This document shows positions 1-13,000 of a stretch of 64,000 nt of DNA, piece by piece; the first letter of the stretch is position 1, and each line of letters begins with the position of its first letter. Source of the stretch: Euglena gracilis. Its lineage: Eukaryota > Euglenida > Euglenophyceae > Euglenales. Both the position numbers and the translations under genes were made by a program. The notes beneath the pieces were generated by a model. The model was not told where the DNA came from. It was given only the letters and a program-made list of their open reading frames with translations, and did not search any database. The stretch spans positions 38,838,553-38,902,552 of the forward strand of contig CP154956.1 in NCBI GenBank assembly GCA_039621445.1, read 5' to 3'.

Positions 1-1202
1 CTGGGGGTGAGACTGGTGCTGTTGTACATCAAACGGGAGAGAGGCACACACCCCTTGTGACGACACTTGGAAACGGTGCTGACGTGCTGGCTGAACTGGC
101 TGTGATACTGCCGCCACCGGTGAGAACACACGGAGCCTCATTAGATCACACCACCACAGACACACAGACTACGTGAGGCAGCCGTCACGCAACTGATGTG
201 TGTTTATGCGCGCAATTGCGCAAATAAAAACAATTGTGTTTATGGGCGCATTTGCGCAAATAAAACACAAACCGATGATGATAAAATGACGTGTTGGTGG
301 GCGCAAATGCGCGCACCAACATGTACTTTTACTTTCTATGTTAAAAGACACCAATGAGGACCATGACCCTACGAGGTTTAAAAACGTGATGGACGTGTTG
401 GTGCGCGCAATTGCGCAAATAAACATAATTACGTTTGTGCGCGCATTTGCGCAAATGCGCGCACAAACATTTTATACACCGCTTCAAAATGATGTGTTTG
501 AGCGAGCTTAAACGCACACAAACAAAGCTGTGTTTATTTGCGCAAATGCGCGCATCAACACACATCAGTTGTGCGATACCATCTCCTCCTCCGTGACAGC
601 TGGCGAACGCAATTCCTCACGTCAACCAATGGTTTGCGCCACAATTACATGCTGATGAAATTTGTGGTGAGAGGGGGTGTGGAGTGTTCACTGGAACACG
701 GCATGTGACTGGCCAAAATTTGCCTGTCTTACGTGTGTACATTTGCACTGCTGTTACCCGGCCCACACGACCTGTTGTTTTGGCGTCATGTGTTTGGCAG
801 TTAAACATCATGAATTGATGACATGCAAACGACCTGTGACTGTTGGACACCTTTTCTGCAACAGGACTGCGTTACAAGAAAACAAAATTTGGCACCTGAA
901 ATGCCCGGGACGTGTCGGGCCGGAGTCCGTTTTACGGTTTTTTTTGCCATTTTTCCCTCGAAAAACGTAAAAAACACCGGTTTTTGTGCATAATTTGTGA
1001 GGAGTGAGTCCCACAGCTTTGATGCAACCAATCCAGGGGTAAAGGTTCAACACTTCCTTGCATCCAAAGGAACGGGTGCTTGAGGGCTACCTCTCTTCGG
1101 ATGCTGGTTGCCATGCACTGGCACCACGTCATACCCCCAATCTTACACCCTGGTTGCGGGATATAACGCGGTCGCTGTGGTGGGTGTCGTTGCACCGGGG
1201 AA

Positions 1203-1415
1203 GTGGATGCTGACCTGTTGGGTGCTGAAGCATCAGCAGCTGATGGGGCTTTAACAGCGGAGCCCAGGCCGCAGGTCAGCGGCAGGGCCCTTGGGACCCA
1301 AAAATTGGGGCCGGTGGACGTGTACTGTTACTGGGTGGCTATGCACGCACCTTCTGGAGATCCTATGTCTCCATCTTTTGTGGGACCTGTCAATGGTCAA
1401 AAAACGGCACAATAA
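1203..1415 (+). other. 70-codon ORF shared by both type A copies; coding status doubtful
   Basis: An ATG-initiated ORF (begins MDADLLGAEASAADG, ends VNGQKTAQ) is kept intact at the same place in copy 2 (11,528-11,740). The copies differ at five residues (for example K to Q near the end), and all the differences I see change the residue. That argues against strong purifying selection. No domain is recognised. Confidence 0.2.
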
Positions 1416-1728
1416 CACCATATACCGGAGGAGACGGTGTGGCCATTTGCTTTCAACCCATTCAGAAGCCACTAAGGGTAGTTGCAGGAGAGGCAAATGC
1501 AATCGTTTTCTACTCCTCCATTAGTTGTTTATTTGCGCATTTGCGCGCATCACGTTGTTTGTGGGCGCAAATGCGCAAATAAACATAGTAAATTGTGCAG
1601 TTTCTTCGTACAGTTTATTTGCGCATTTGAGCCCACAAAAAAACGTGATGCACGGAAATGCGCAAATGAACCACATCTGCTGTCAGTGTTTGACGGTTGT
1701 GTTTCCGTCACACCGTTCTTATTTGTGT

Positions 1729-1836
1729 TTATGGGCGCAAATGCGCGCACAAACAAAAATTATGTTTTATGCGCGCATTTGCGCAAATGCGCGCATAAAA
1801 CATAATTTTTGTTTGTGCGCGCATTTGCGCCCATAA
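1729..1836. repeat. 108-bp perfect palindrome inside type A element
   Basis: The sequence is identical to its own reverse complement over 108 bp, centred between 1,782 and 1,783. It holds four GCGC-N4-GCGC motifs (GGGCGCAAATGCGCGC, a central overlapping pair, and the mirror copy). The equivalent place in the second copy (about 12,051-12,160) is an imperfect version with a few substitutions. It could form a cruciform or a very long hairpin. Confidence 0.95.
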
Positions 1837-2744
1837 GCTTGCGCCGTTGACAAACAGTGTGACAAACTCACCAACTGGATGGCCCGTCAGTCCGTACCGT
1901 CAGGGCCTCTATGTCACGCAGTTTTTCAACGGCGTCAGTTCATGGGTGCCAAAGCCCAATCCCAGAAGGACAAAATTGTGTTGATGTGTCAACATAAACA
2001 TGTTGGTGCGCGCATTTGCGCGCATAAACACAATTTTGTCCTTCCAGTGCTGGGCTTCTCTTGCAGGGTTCTTTGCCACACAACTGGTTCTGCGCATCCC
2101 GGGTATAAGCCGGGTGGGAGACACCCGTTCCCCTTTATTCCCTTCATTCCCTGTGGACCCTATTTCATCCCCTCTGCGCATCTTTTGCCCAACACCCAGT
2201 ACTTACCTTCCTTTCCCGTTGTCCTTCCCGCCGGCTTGGTCACACCACACCCAGACCCCCCGGCACTTCCTCCCCGCGCTTTAACAAACAGCCCCAAAAA
2301 CACCACACCAAGGCGCCGCAAGCAAAGCAGTCCGGCAAAAACCCAGGACTCACACCGCCGGCAGCTCGGACACACCCGGGGACACAGCCGAAAGGAGCAA
2401 CAGGGGCAGTAAAGGTCCCGTTCCTATGGTGCTTTTTTGCGTTTTTTTTCACTGTGGGCCGGCAAGGTCCCGGGGGTTTCGACGTACAAAGTCCATTTTC
2501 GTACCCCCCCAAAACACCATTTTTTCGCCAAAGTCCCGGGGGTCTCCCAGCCAAAAACAGAATTTTGCTCGTTTTTTGCACTCCCTTGTTCACGTGTTTT
2601 CAAACCCCCCTGACCTTCTCAGCCCACACAAAGCACAATCAAAAAAATCGTAAATTTTCGCAAATGCGCAAATAAAAAGAAAAAAGCTTAAGTGCGAATT
2701 AGGCCGCCTAAGATCTGGGAATATCCGAAACCTCCCCAAATTAC

Positions 2745-3190
2745 CCTCCCCCCCCCCTATGTCCAACGACCGGTAACCTCTGTCCTCTGACCGGGGGGGC
2801 GGTCGTTGGACATAAGGTAGTGACCAAAAAGGTGTCCTCTGACTGGGGGGGTGGTCGTTGGACACAGGGGCGGGAAAAAAAGTTTGCCAGTCAACAGGTC
2901 AAAATTTTCCTTCTGGCGCTTCGCGCCCCATTTCCAGCCCTGTCAACAAATATTTACTTAAATAGCACCCAGAACTGACATCCTTGGACGATTTTGTTGC
3001 GGAGATCACGTCAAGAGAACATGCAAAGAAAATGCAAACGAAGGGCGGAAGAAAAGCCATTCAGGGCTGGCAAACCTCCGGTTTTCACACACCTGCAAAA
3101 AAAACATTAAACCTCCGAAAAGGTGTCCTCTGACCGGGGGGGGGGTGGTCGTTGGACATAGGGGGGTCATTGGACATAGGGGGGGGGGGT
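2745..3190. mobile_element. GTCCAAYGACC-ended small inverted-repeat element
   Basis: The left end reads CCCCCTATGTCCAACGACCG and the right end is its inverted form (GTCATTGGACATAGGGGG). Internal copies of the same hairpin unit occur with CCTCTGACCGGGGG and GGTCGTTGGACA. The centre carries a GGCGCTTCGCGCC hairpin. The same termini recur at 21.7, 43.9, 44.4 and 56.7 kb. At about 450 bp and non-coding it looks like a MITE. Confidence 0.65.
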
Positions 3191-3543
3191 AGAATCTCAG
3201 GTCTGTTGGGTCCGTTGAACCTCTGGGGGTTGGGGGATTTATCCTTGACCCAGAACCCAAAAAATCATCACTTTAGGGTTCCCAAAAAAACGCCAAAGAT
3301 TTCCTTCGGCGCTTCGTGCCAGGTGTAAATTGTTCTAGATTGACAGTTCACGTACCTTTTGGGTGTGAGAAGCATAAAAATATGAAAAAACCCAAAGCCA
3401 GATCCTCCTGGCCCCCTGGCAGCACGAGGCGCCCGGGATGGTTTAAAAAAGCCCGTGAAAAAAAACTGAAAACGAATTGTTTATGCCTTTTGTTTGTTTA
3501 TGTTTGAGAAAAGTGCAAATGATCGTCCAAAATATGCACCGTT

Positions 3544-3647
3544 TCACATAGCAAGCCAGGGGCCAGACGCTGGGCGGAGACGAGGGGCAGCCGCTGCCAG
3601 GCGGGGTTGGGGGTCCACGCTGTCGCTGTGGACGCAGGCTGCCACTA
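3544..3647 (-). CDS. possible terminal exon, low-complexity C-terminus
   Basis: On the minus strand a strong pyrimidine tract plus AG (CCCCCTCACCTCTAG) precedes a short GC-rich stretch reading AACVHSDSVDPQPRLAAAAP...SGPWLAM then TGA. Third positions are mostly G/C early on. It is isolated, about 4.7 kb from the next exon, and other frames are also open, so it may not be coding. Confidence 0.25.
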
Positions 3648-3649
3648 GA

Positions 3650-6278
3650 GGTGAGGGGGGGAAAGGATTTGTCACCCCCCCCAACTGTCACCCCACATTT
3701 ACCCCCATACACTTCCACCCGCAACAGGATCAGAGCCCCCCCCCCATCAGAACCAAAGAACCAAAAGAACCAGCACCTTCCCTTGTGAAACACAAAGGAT
3801 AAATCTCCCACAATTGGCCAATAAGCATGTGTGTGAAAGCCCCCACGAGGCAGAAACCCTGAGACAGGACCAAAAATCTGCGAGCGAGAACTCAAACCCC
3901 CATTGCCTGCCCAGAGCCACCCCACACCATCCCATCACACCACCAATCACCCTACACCACACCACCCCACACATAACCCCTGGGCCGACTAACCAAAAGA
4001 TGACTTAAAAACCCCTGGGTGAAGAAAAAAAAATGAGAAATACAAACCCCCAAACTGGTTTTTTGCAATTTTCATGTGACCGACCATCACCAAAAATGCC
4101 ATTTTTGAACAATTCTGCTAAAAATTGGCAATTTGGGGGTTTGGCGGTGTCATTTTGGGGGGTCCGATTTCCACCAATAATTTCTTGACTTACAAAACAT
4201 CCCTTACAACCCCACCCCCCTTTCCGCTGACCACCGAACCGAATTCAATACCTGGGAGGTTTATCAGTGCACCACCCCACACTGACCAACACCATAGACC
4301 AACGACAGCACGATATCAAACTTTCGGAGCTCCACTTCATGCCATATGCGGCTGTCCAACACAAAAAAAAACCGGTGGCAACTCCCCTTGGTCCCCCAAG
4401 ACCTCCAGGTTCACAAAGGGCCATGAAAAAATTTCCAATTTCCAAAAATTTTTGATGGAAAACCACATTTTTTTCACAAAAAAAAATCTCAAAAATTACA
4501 GGTTTAAAAATTGGTTGTTTTTAGGAGTGGGGTGAAAAAAAAAACGAAGGTCAAAAAAATGGACCAAATTTTGGCACAGTTAAATTTTATTGACATTTTT
4601 TCTCTTGGAATTTTCTTTGATTTTCAATGGCATTTCTTGCTTCAAAAACTTCTCAAAATCAAAATTTTGAGAAAATTTGGAAGGTGTGAAAAAATGGGGT
4701 TTTGGGTTTTGGGGGGTTGTTGGGGGGACCTCCTATATGGGTCCCAAAATGGGTCCAAAATACACCAGGTGCCGGGAAAAAATTTTGGGGTACAAAAATT
4801 GGTGCTCCTGGAAATACGGGAAGAGGTGGTGGGGGGGGGGTCGACCCCCACACCCACCACCCTGGCTGTTTGGCCGATTCCTGTTCTGCCCTGGCTGGCC
4901 CTTGGAGGGATTATAAAAAAAGTCAAAGAAACACATTTCGGGCTGGACTCAGACCCGGACTCCTTCATGTGGGACCTCCCACGAGAGGGGCTCAGCCCTG
5001 GAGCCACCTACGGAGGGACACAGACTGAGGGAGAGCGCCCAGGGTTTCCCTGTTCTGCTTGCTGGGGATTTCAGCATTTGTTTAGCAAAATTTACCAAAA
5101 AAAACACAATTCGGGTAATTGAGTGGAAAGATTTTCCCGCCCAGCGCTTTGCACTGAGCTAAAAGTCAGTCACCACTTTGGTGGAGGGTGTCTTTGGGGG
5201 GAGAGCACCCCACAACTGAATTTATACCCTGACCCCAAGGCTTTTACAGGGAGGAGGAGTTTTGTTCATTGCGGCAGAGTGGTCCTGAATGTGAAAAGAT
5301 CGCACTGTCTCGACACAGTCGACAAACTCACAGGCGACAAACTCACAGACAGGGAAAAATGAAGAAAAAAAACCGAATTTATGGGCAAAACATAACAACA
5401 ATGTTGGATGAAACCATCATTTTAACAAACCATCGTCATCCATGCAAAACACAAAAAATATCCCTTTTTGTTTGTAAAACACGAGTTAATAATCTAAAAA
5501 CATTTCGTGGCAAAATATTGTTTGGAATTGCTGTGAACCATCAGTGACATACTAATTTAACAAACAATTTTGGGGTACAGTCCCCATTAAATAGACAAAA
5601 GGTGTGAAACATCCAAGGCTTTAGGTGGCAGAATCCCATCTTTGTGTTTGTGCAGGAAATTGTACATTTGGGGGGGGCAATCCCAAATTTTGCTGCCAGT
5701 AACCGTCATTTAAAAGTCCCAAAAATTCTCACAACCGAGGGTTTGCAAATCAAAAAGTTGTTGGTGAAAATCCAACCCCATGTTGATCCTAAATACCCCC
5801 AGTGGCATGCTTTTTTTTGCATTCTTCAGGAATGACAAAAGAATGTTCTTCAAAAGAGGGTGTAAAAATAGGGGGTCCAAAGACTAAAACTTTGGGCCAT
5901 TTTGGGTACCCCCTCAAAGCAAAAATTTTGGGAGGGTTCCCAAAACCCAAAAAAATTTGGACACTTAACAAATCCCAATGCTCTCACGGTGAGGCAGCGT
6001 CCTCAGCCAAAAGCGGAAAATGACAGGCAGGTGACAGCGGAAGTTGGATTGCTTTTATATTTGGCAGCCTGAGCGAGAGGGCTGGGCAGAACAGCTCCGG
6101 TCAGAGGTTTCTGTTTGAAGATTCAAGGGATGGGTCTGGCACCTTTTTACCCAAACCCCAGGTGCAGTGATTTTTAGATCCCAAACAACTTCTAAAAGAG
6201 CGTGAACCACCAAATTTTGGGCAGGAGCTTTTGTAAACCAGGACAGGGGGAGGAGAGGGTTCGGACCCACCCCTTGGG
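3650..6278. other. intergenic or intronic stretch, mostly low complexity
   Basis: AT-rich to poly-G/poly-C sequence with no exon-like codon bias that I can defend. A short GC-rich patch near 4,940-5,050 is open on the plus strand (LDSDPDSFMWDLPREGLSPG) but has no convincing splice sites. Nothing else is recognised. Confidence 0.5.
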
Positions 6279-7770
6279 CCCTGGAAGGGGGGAGGTGTGC
6301 CACAGGAGGTTGGCGCCGTTTTGGTTGGACCGCGGCTGGCCGCGGCCAGGGCCTTGGTTGGAGCCGCGGCCGGCCGCGGTCGACCGCCGTCCAACCACGA
6401 GAAAATTTTATCGGCCTTGGTTGGACCGCGGCCAGCCGCGGTCGAACCACAGGTGGCCACGTTCGTGGTCTGGTTGGGCCGCGGCTGGCCGTGGTCAGCC
6501 GCGGCCCAACCATGATTTGTTGAATTTGTTCGCTGGTTGGACTGCAGTCAGCCGCAGCTGGACGCGGCCCAACTTCGATGTGTTATTGACAACGTTCTGG
6601 TTGGTTGACGGTCAGCCGCGGCTGACCTTCAACCAACCACAGTTAGCCATCAGGCTGTTTTTTCTCAACCCCGGGGGGGGGGGTCCGGAGCGCCTGCGAG
6701 TGCCTGCCCAGGCAGGCACTACCCCCCCCCCCTGGGGGATTTCGGCCTGTGCCCAGGCACACTCCTTTGAAATAGGCCATGTTTAGCTCCCCGGCGCCTT
6801 CGGCGCCAGGGTTGTGCTAGGGCACTTTTGGCCGTGTGCCCTACCCCCCCTTAGTTGCACTAAGGCTTCTTGTCTGTTTATGGCCGGCGCTAACTTCGCT
6901 TCTGGCCCAGCTTGCTGTGTGGTGAGTGGCCAGGTACCCCTTACACCAGTGCTCTTTTGTTGCTCCGCCTGGCCGGGTGAGCAACTCTGGTGTAATTCCA
7001 GCGCTGTAGTGCCCTACCCCCCCCCCCCGGGGGTCAGATTTGGAGTGCCTTGGAGTGCCTGCCCAGGCAGGCCCCCCCCCCCCCCCGGGGTGGGGTCAGC
7101 ACCCGACTAAAATACAGCCTGTTAGCCATCACCAGCCTGCTTTCTCATCCCTTCAAACCCAAATACCTTGTGTTTCCAAGTCGTTTTGGGGGGCAAATCC
7201 CTTGTGTTTCCAAGTCGTTTTAGGGGGGGGGGGCAAAGCCCTTCTGTTGCTCAACTGGGCCCCAAAATAACAAAATCCCTTGTGCTTCCAAGTCGTTTCG
7301 GGGGGCGAATCCCTTTTGCTGCTCAACTGCTCGAGCCCCCCCCCCAAAAAAACAGGCTGGTGATGGTGCTAGACTGGCACAGTGCATAGATGGTCAGCCT
7401 TGGTTGGACCTCGGCCAGCCACGGCCAGCCGCGGCCCAACCAAAGACACGTTACAAAATGCTCTTGGTTGGGCCGCGGCTGGCCGCGGCTGCCGTGGTCC
7501 AACCAGACACACTTTTAAAATTGCCTTGGTTGGTTGACGGTCGACCGTGGCTGGCCGCGGCTGACCGTCAACCAACCAAGGCAATTTTAAAAGTATGTTT
7601 GGCTGGACGGCGGCCAGCCGCGGTCCAACCACAAGATGTGTTGATATGGCTCTGGTTGGGGCCGCGGCCAGCCGCGGACCAACCCAGGTTGGCGCGATGG
7701 CCGCCAACAGCCGGCCGCCGGCCAACCAAATCGGGCCCAACCTCCTGTGGCAACCCCCCCCCCTCCAGGG
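6279..7770. mobile_element. GGCCGCGG-array element, variant ends (CCACAGGAGGTTGG)
   Basis: The left end (CCCTGGA...GTGCCACAGGAGGTTGG, about 6,279-6,315) is inverted at the right (CCAACCTCCTGTGGCA...TCCAGGG, about 7,738-7,770). Just inside both ends are arrays of TTGGTTGGACCGCGG/CCGCGGTCCAACCA palindromes (6,305-6,650 and 7,395-7,740). The centre holds other repeats, including the 80-bp unit seen again at 33.5 kb. This is a variant of the elements at 30.9, 38.2 and 47.1 kb. Confidence 0.7.
7150..7370. repeat. approximately 80-bp unit (CCTTGTGTTTCCAAGTCG) short array
   Basis: Three partial units read CCCTTGTGTTTCCAAGTCG then TTTNGGGGGGCAAATCCCTT and GTTGCTCAACT, flanked by an inverted pair CATCACCAGCCTG/CAGGCTGGTGATG. 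The same unit forms a longer array at 33,530-34,060. Confidence 0.7.
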
Positions 7771-8396
7771 GATTCTTGGGGTGAAACTTTCGGCTTCACT
7801 CAAAAAGGAGGCTAAACACCGTACCACCTCGGCCCAGCCTCACCTCCAGGGGGGGACCTATCAAACATACTGGTAGGTGCATACATGCATATGCCAAACA
7901 TACTGGTAGGTGCATGAACCAGCAAAAACGTCGTTTTTGCACCGCAACCGCTGCGGGAAACCTTTTGTAACCAGCTGCACCGCAGCAGATTTCCTTTGGT
8001 GTGCGTTACTGCAACGTTTACCGCAACTGCCGCGGCTTCTTTTTGTGCCGGGACAGCCATGCCTTCAATTTTGTTTCTGAGGCACAATATTCAACCATGG
8101 TGCTCCCGGGAAAGCTGTGTTTTGCCAAGTGCCTGGGTGGTCTTATTGTATTTTGCATACAAGCAGCACAGAAAATCTGCTTGCTGCACCAAATAAGACA
8201 AATCACTGTGAACCTTGTCCTTGTCTGCCCAACGGAATTCACTTGAGCCATGACCACAGCAGCAAAAAAAGCATCAAACCAGACCACCGGATATTATTTG
8301 TTTTGTGCTGTGGAGCACGACACAAGAAATGCCCCCCCCCCCTCCGCCCAGCTTCCAAAACAAAGGAAACCCCTGGTTCCAGCCCCATTCGGCCAC

Positions 8397-8649
8397 AGTG
8401 CAGGCTGCAGCCCGGGGGCCAGCGCAGGTCCGGCGGCGGAGGGGACCGCTGCTTCCTTTGGCCCCGCCGCCGCCACCACCGCCACCGCCTGCAGCACGAG
8501 GGTCTGCAGGGCTGTCAGGCAGGCCGCCAGGGCCTCCAGCGCGGGGTGGGCGCACGGCAGGAGCCGCACCGCCACCAGAGGGGCCGGGCCGCGGGGCCCG
8601 GCGTCGAGGTGCGCCGCGGCGGCCGTCGCCAGGAGGTGGTCCGTCATGG
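8397..8649 (-). CDS. Ala-rich helical exon
   Basis: An acceptor CTGCCGGCAG precedes ATG ACG GAC (MTDHLLATAAAAHLDAG), followed by a hydrophobic Ala/Leu-rich run (ALEALAACLTALQTLVLQAV). The candidate donor is GTGGCC at the low end. Third positions are almost all G/C. It lies downstream of an exon that ends in a stop (8,870), so it may start another gene at this ATG or be an internal exon. Function unknown. Confidence 0.5.
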
Positions 8650-8869
8650 CTGCCGGCAGGGCTGGCTGCGGGGCGAGTGGAAAGGAGACCGACCCCACCC
8701 ACAGCTATGTGTGCCATCCCCGGATCAGAGCCAGCCATTCTTTGAGTGCCATCCCAAAAATTTATTGAAATCCAATTCTTTTTGGCCACTTCAATTTTAT
8801 CCACAAAAAAAAAGATGCCAGGCTCCTTCAGTTTCAAAAAATGTGTCGTGCTTGGGCTTCTGGTGTGCC

Positions 8870-9274
8870 TCAAGGAGCCCTGGCCTGTGCCTCCGCACTG
8901 AGCTCCTGCACCGCATCGATCAAAGCTGGCTCACTGGGGGTTGTCTCGGCCTTCGCCTCCACCGGGCGGTGCCCAGGGTCGTGCCCCCCGGCAGGTGGCG
9001 GGGCCTCGAGGGCGTCGAGGGCGAGCCGCTGGGCCCGCAGGCCGCCGGCCACCTGCTGTGTGCGGTCCAGCAGCAGGGCGCTGGCGGACTGCAGCAGCGC
9101 CAGCGTGCGGTGGGCGGCCGCCGCGTCGCACTGCACCGCCGCCTCCGCCTGCGCCTCCGCCGCGGCGTCCCCCGCCTCCTGCACCTGCGCCCAGCGCTCC
9201 CGCCACGCCAGCAGCTCCTGCCGCAGCGCCGTTTTCTCCGCCTGCCACCCGGCGGCCTCGTCCAGGGCAAGCCA
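8870..9274 (-). CDS. coiled-coil exon with in-frame stop (probable last exon)
   Basis: The acceptor CCCACTGCCAG precedes TGG CTT GCC. The exon is 135 codons including TGA and open in phase 0. The peptide is a clear heptad coiled coil: LDEAAGWQAEKTALRQELL, WRERWAQVQEAGDAAAEAQA, then VQELSAEAQARAP-stop. An earlier donor (GTGCGG) could also remove the stop. This reads as the C-terminal part of a long Ala/Glu-rich coiled-coil protein; the partner is unknown. Confidence 0.65.
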   Translation of the reverse strand, partial: WLALDEAAGWQAEKTALRQELLAWRERWAQVQEAGDAAAEAQAEAAVQCDAAAAHRTLALLQSASALLLDRTQQVAGGLRAQRLALDALEAPPPAGGHDPGHRPVEAKAETTPSEPALIDAVQELSAEAQARAP

Positions 9275-9356
9275 CTGGCAGTGGGTTGTGGTTTGGCAGC
9301 TGGCACAGCAGTAGCAAACCACCACACGAGACACACACACCCACCTACCCACCCAC

Positions 9357-9654
<298 letters not shown>

Positions 9655-10045
9655 GGTCAGTCTGGGTGCTTGTTTGGGACAATGGTGAGGGTCCATTGTC
9701 AGCACCACATACCAATTTTCAACTAACCACCCTGCCGCCAAGGTTGGGTTTTGTTTTTGCATATGGGGGGGGGGGGTCTCAAAAACAACCCAAAAATTTT
9801 TGGGACCCCACCCAAAAACCAAAATTTTCGGTGTGCGCAAATTCTGCTGGAAGCGACTTGGAAAAAATACACCTCCCAAAAAAAGGATTGTGCCACATTG
9901 TGCCACAGGTTCCCGCCTTTGGCCTGGACCGACTCCCCCATGAAAATCTCCCCCTGGGATTTGGCTGCTGAAAGGGGTTCTTATATGAGTGGCATGGTAA
10001 TTTTGGGCTGGTTAGGGAAACAACTTGCAAATTTTGTGGCCAATT

Positions 10046-13000
10046 CTTAGGCGGCCGGATTCGCACTTAAGCTTTTTTCCTTTGGATGCGCGCAATTGCG
10101 CAAATGTACCATTTTTTGTAACCCCTGGGACCCTGTACCCTGACACCCAGAACACGATTTAAGAACCGTTACACCCCTCTATTGGAGGGGATTAACTCCC
10201 AGGAGTCTGGTGCGCATGCTGCTTACCAGGTGACGTTAATAGGGCTGGGGGTGAGACTGGTGCTGTTGTACATCAAACGGGAGAGAGGCACACACCCCTT
10301 GTAACGACACTTGGAAACGGTGCTGACGTGCTGGCTGAACTGGCTGTGATACTGCCGCCACCGGTGAGAACACACGGGGTCTCATTAGATCACAACACCA
10401 CAGACACACAGACTACGTGAGGCAGCCGTCACGCAACTGATGTGTGTTTATGCGCGCAATTGCGCAAATAAAAACAATTGTGTTTATGGGCGCATTTGCG
10501 CAAATAAAACGTAAACCGATGATGATAAAATGACGTGTTGGTGGGCGCAAATGCGCGCACCAACACATTTGGTGGTGTGCGCATTTGCGCAAATGCGCGC
10601 ACCAACATAGTTATGTTTACTTGCGCAAATGCGCCCACCAACATGTACTTTTACTTTCTATGTTAAAAGACACCAATGAGGACCATGACCCTACGAGGTT
10701 TAAAAACGTGATGGACGTGTTGGTGCGCGCAATTGCGCAAATAAACACAATTACGTTTGTGCGCGCATTTGCGCAAATGCGCGCACAAACATTTTATACA
10801 CCGCTTCAAATTGATGTGTTTGTAGGAGCCTTAGAGCACACAAACAAAGTTGTGTTTATTTGCGCAAATGCGCGCATCAACACACATGAGTTGTGCGATA
10901 CCATCTCCTCCTCTGTGACAGCTGGCGAACGCAATTCCTCACGCCAACCAATGGTTTGCACCACGATTGCATGGTGATGAAATTTGTGGTGAGAGGTGGT
11001 GTGGAGTGTTCACTGGAACACGGCATGTGACTGGCCAAAATTTGTCTGTCTTACGTGTGTACATTTGCACTGCTGTTACTCGGCCCACACGACCTGTTAT
11101 TTTGGCGTCATCCGTTTGGCAGTTAAACATAATGAATTGATGACATGCAAACGACCTGTGACTGTTGGACACCTTTTCTGCAACAGGACTGCGTTACAAG
11201 AAGACAAAATTTGGCACCTGAAATGCCCGGGACGCGTCGGGCCGGAGTCCGTTTTACGGTTTTCTTTGCCATTTTTCCCTTGAAAAACGTAAAAAAAAAC
11301 ACCGGTTTTTGTGCATAATTTGGGGGGAGTGGGTCCCACCGCTTTGATGCACCCAATCCAGGGGTAAAGGTTCAACACTTCCTTGCACCCAAAGTAACGG
11401 GTGCTTGAGGGCTACCTCTCTTCGGCTGCTGGTTGCCATGCACTGGCACCACGTCATACCCCCAGTCTTACACCCTGGTTGCGGGGTATAACGCGGTCGC
11501 TGTGGTGGGTGTCGTTGCACCGGGGAAGTGGATGCTGGCCTGTTGGGTGCTGAAGCATCAGCAGCTGATGGGGCTTTAACAGCGGAGCCCAGGCCGCAGG
11601 TCAGCGGCAGGGCCCTTGGGACCCAAAAATTGGTGCCGGTGGAGGTGTACCGTTACTGGGTGGCTATGCACGCACCTTCTGGAGATCCTATGTCTCCATC
11701 TTTTGTGGGACCTGTCAATGGTCAACAAACGGCACAATAACACCATATACCGGAGGAGACGGTGTGGTCATTTGCTTTCAACCCATTCAGAAGCCACTAA
11801 GGGTAGTTGCAGGAGAGGCAAATGCAATCGTTTTCTACTCCTCCATTAGTTGTTTATTTGCGCATTTGCGCGCATCACGTTGTTTGTGGGCGCAAATGCG
11901 CAAATAAACACAGAAAATTGTGCAGTTTCTTCATACAGTTTATTTGCGCATTTGAGCCCACAAACAACGTGATGCGCGCAAATGCGCAAATGAACAACAC
12001 CTGCTGTCAGTGTTTGACGGTTGTGTTTCCGTCACACCGTTCTTATTTGTGTTTATGGGCGCAAATGCGCGCACCAACAAAATTATGTTTTATGCGCGCA
12101 TTTGCGCAAATGCGCGCATAAAACATAATTTTTTGTTCGTGCGCGCATTTGCGCCCATAAGCTTGCGCCGTTGACAAACAGTGTGACAAACTCACCAACT
12201 GGATGGCCCGTCAGTCCGTACCGCCAGGGCCTCTATGTCACGCAGTTTGTCAACGGCGTCAGTTCATGGGTGCCAAAGCCCAATCCTTGAAGGACATGTT
12301 TGTGTTTATGCGCGCAATTGCGCGCATCAACATAAACATGTTTATGCGCGCAATTGCGCGCATAAACACAATTTTTCCCTTCCAGTGTTTGGCTTCTCCT
12401 GCAGGGTTCTTTGCCACACAACTGGTTCTGCGCATCCCGGGTATAAGCCGGGTGGGAGACACCCGTTCCCCTTTATTCCCTTCATTCCCTACGGACCCCA
12501 TTTCTTCCCCTCTGCGCATCTTTTGCCCAACACCCCGCACTCACCTTCCTTCCCCTGTGTCCTTCCCGCCGGCTCGGTCACACCACACCCACACCCCCCG
12601 GCACCTCCTCCCCGCACTTTGACAAACAGCCCAAAAACACCACACCAAGGCGCCGCAGGCAAAGCAGTCCGGCAAAAACCCAGGACTCACACCGCTGGCA
12701 GCTCGGGCACACCCGGGGACACAGCCGAAAGAAGCAACAGGGGCAGTAAAGGTCCCGTTCCTAAGGTGCTTTTTTGTGTTTTTTTCCCTGTGGGCTGGCA
12801 AGGTCCCGGGGGTTTCGACGTACAAAGTCCATTTTGGTACACCCCAAAAACACCATTTTTCGCCAAAGTCCCAGGGGTCTCCCAGCCAAAAACAGAATTT
12901 CGCTCTTTTTTTGCACTCCCTTGTTCACGTGTTTTCAAACCCCCCTGACCTTCACAGCCGAAACAAAGCACAATCAAAAAAATCGTAAATGCGCGCAAAT

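Larger units (their letters stand above)
1..2712. mobile_element. CTTAG-family TIR element, type A, copy 1 (left end outside window)
   Basis: This is the 3' 2.7 kb of an element whose complete copy lies at 10,046-13,047; base 1 here matches base 10,245 there and the two run collinear at high identity. The right end, GCTTAAGTGCGAAT followed by AGGCCGCCTAAG at 2,683-2,712, is the terminal inverted repeat. The body holds about 20 copies of the 12-bp palindrome GCGC-(AATT/AAAT/ATTT)-GCGC, usually flanked by further inverted arms (GTTTAT/ATAAAC, TTGGTG/CACCAA). No transposase is visible. The flank after CTAAG is ATCT. A defective or non-autonomous DNA transposon is the best reading. Confidence 0.85.
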
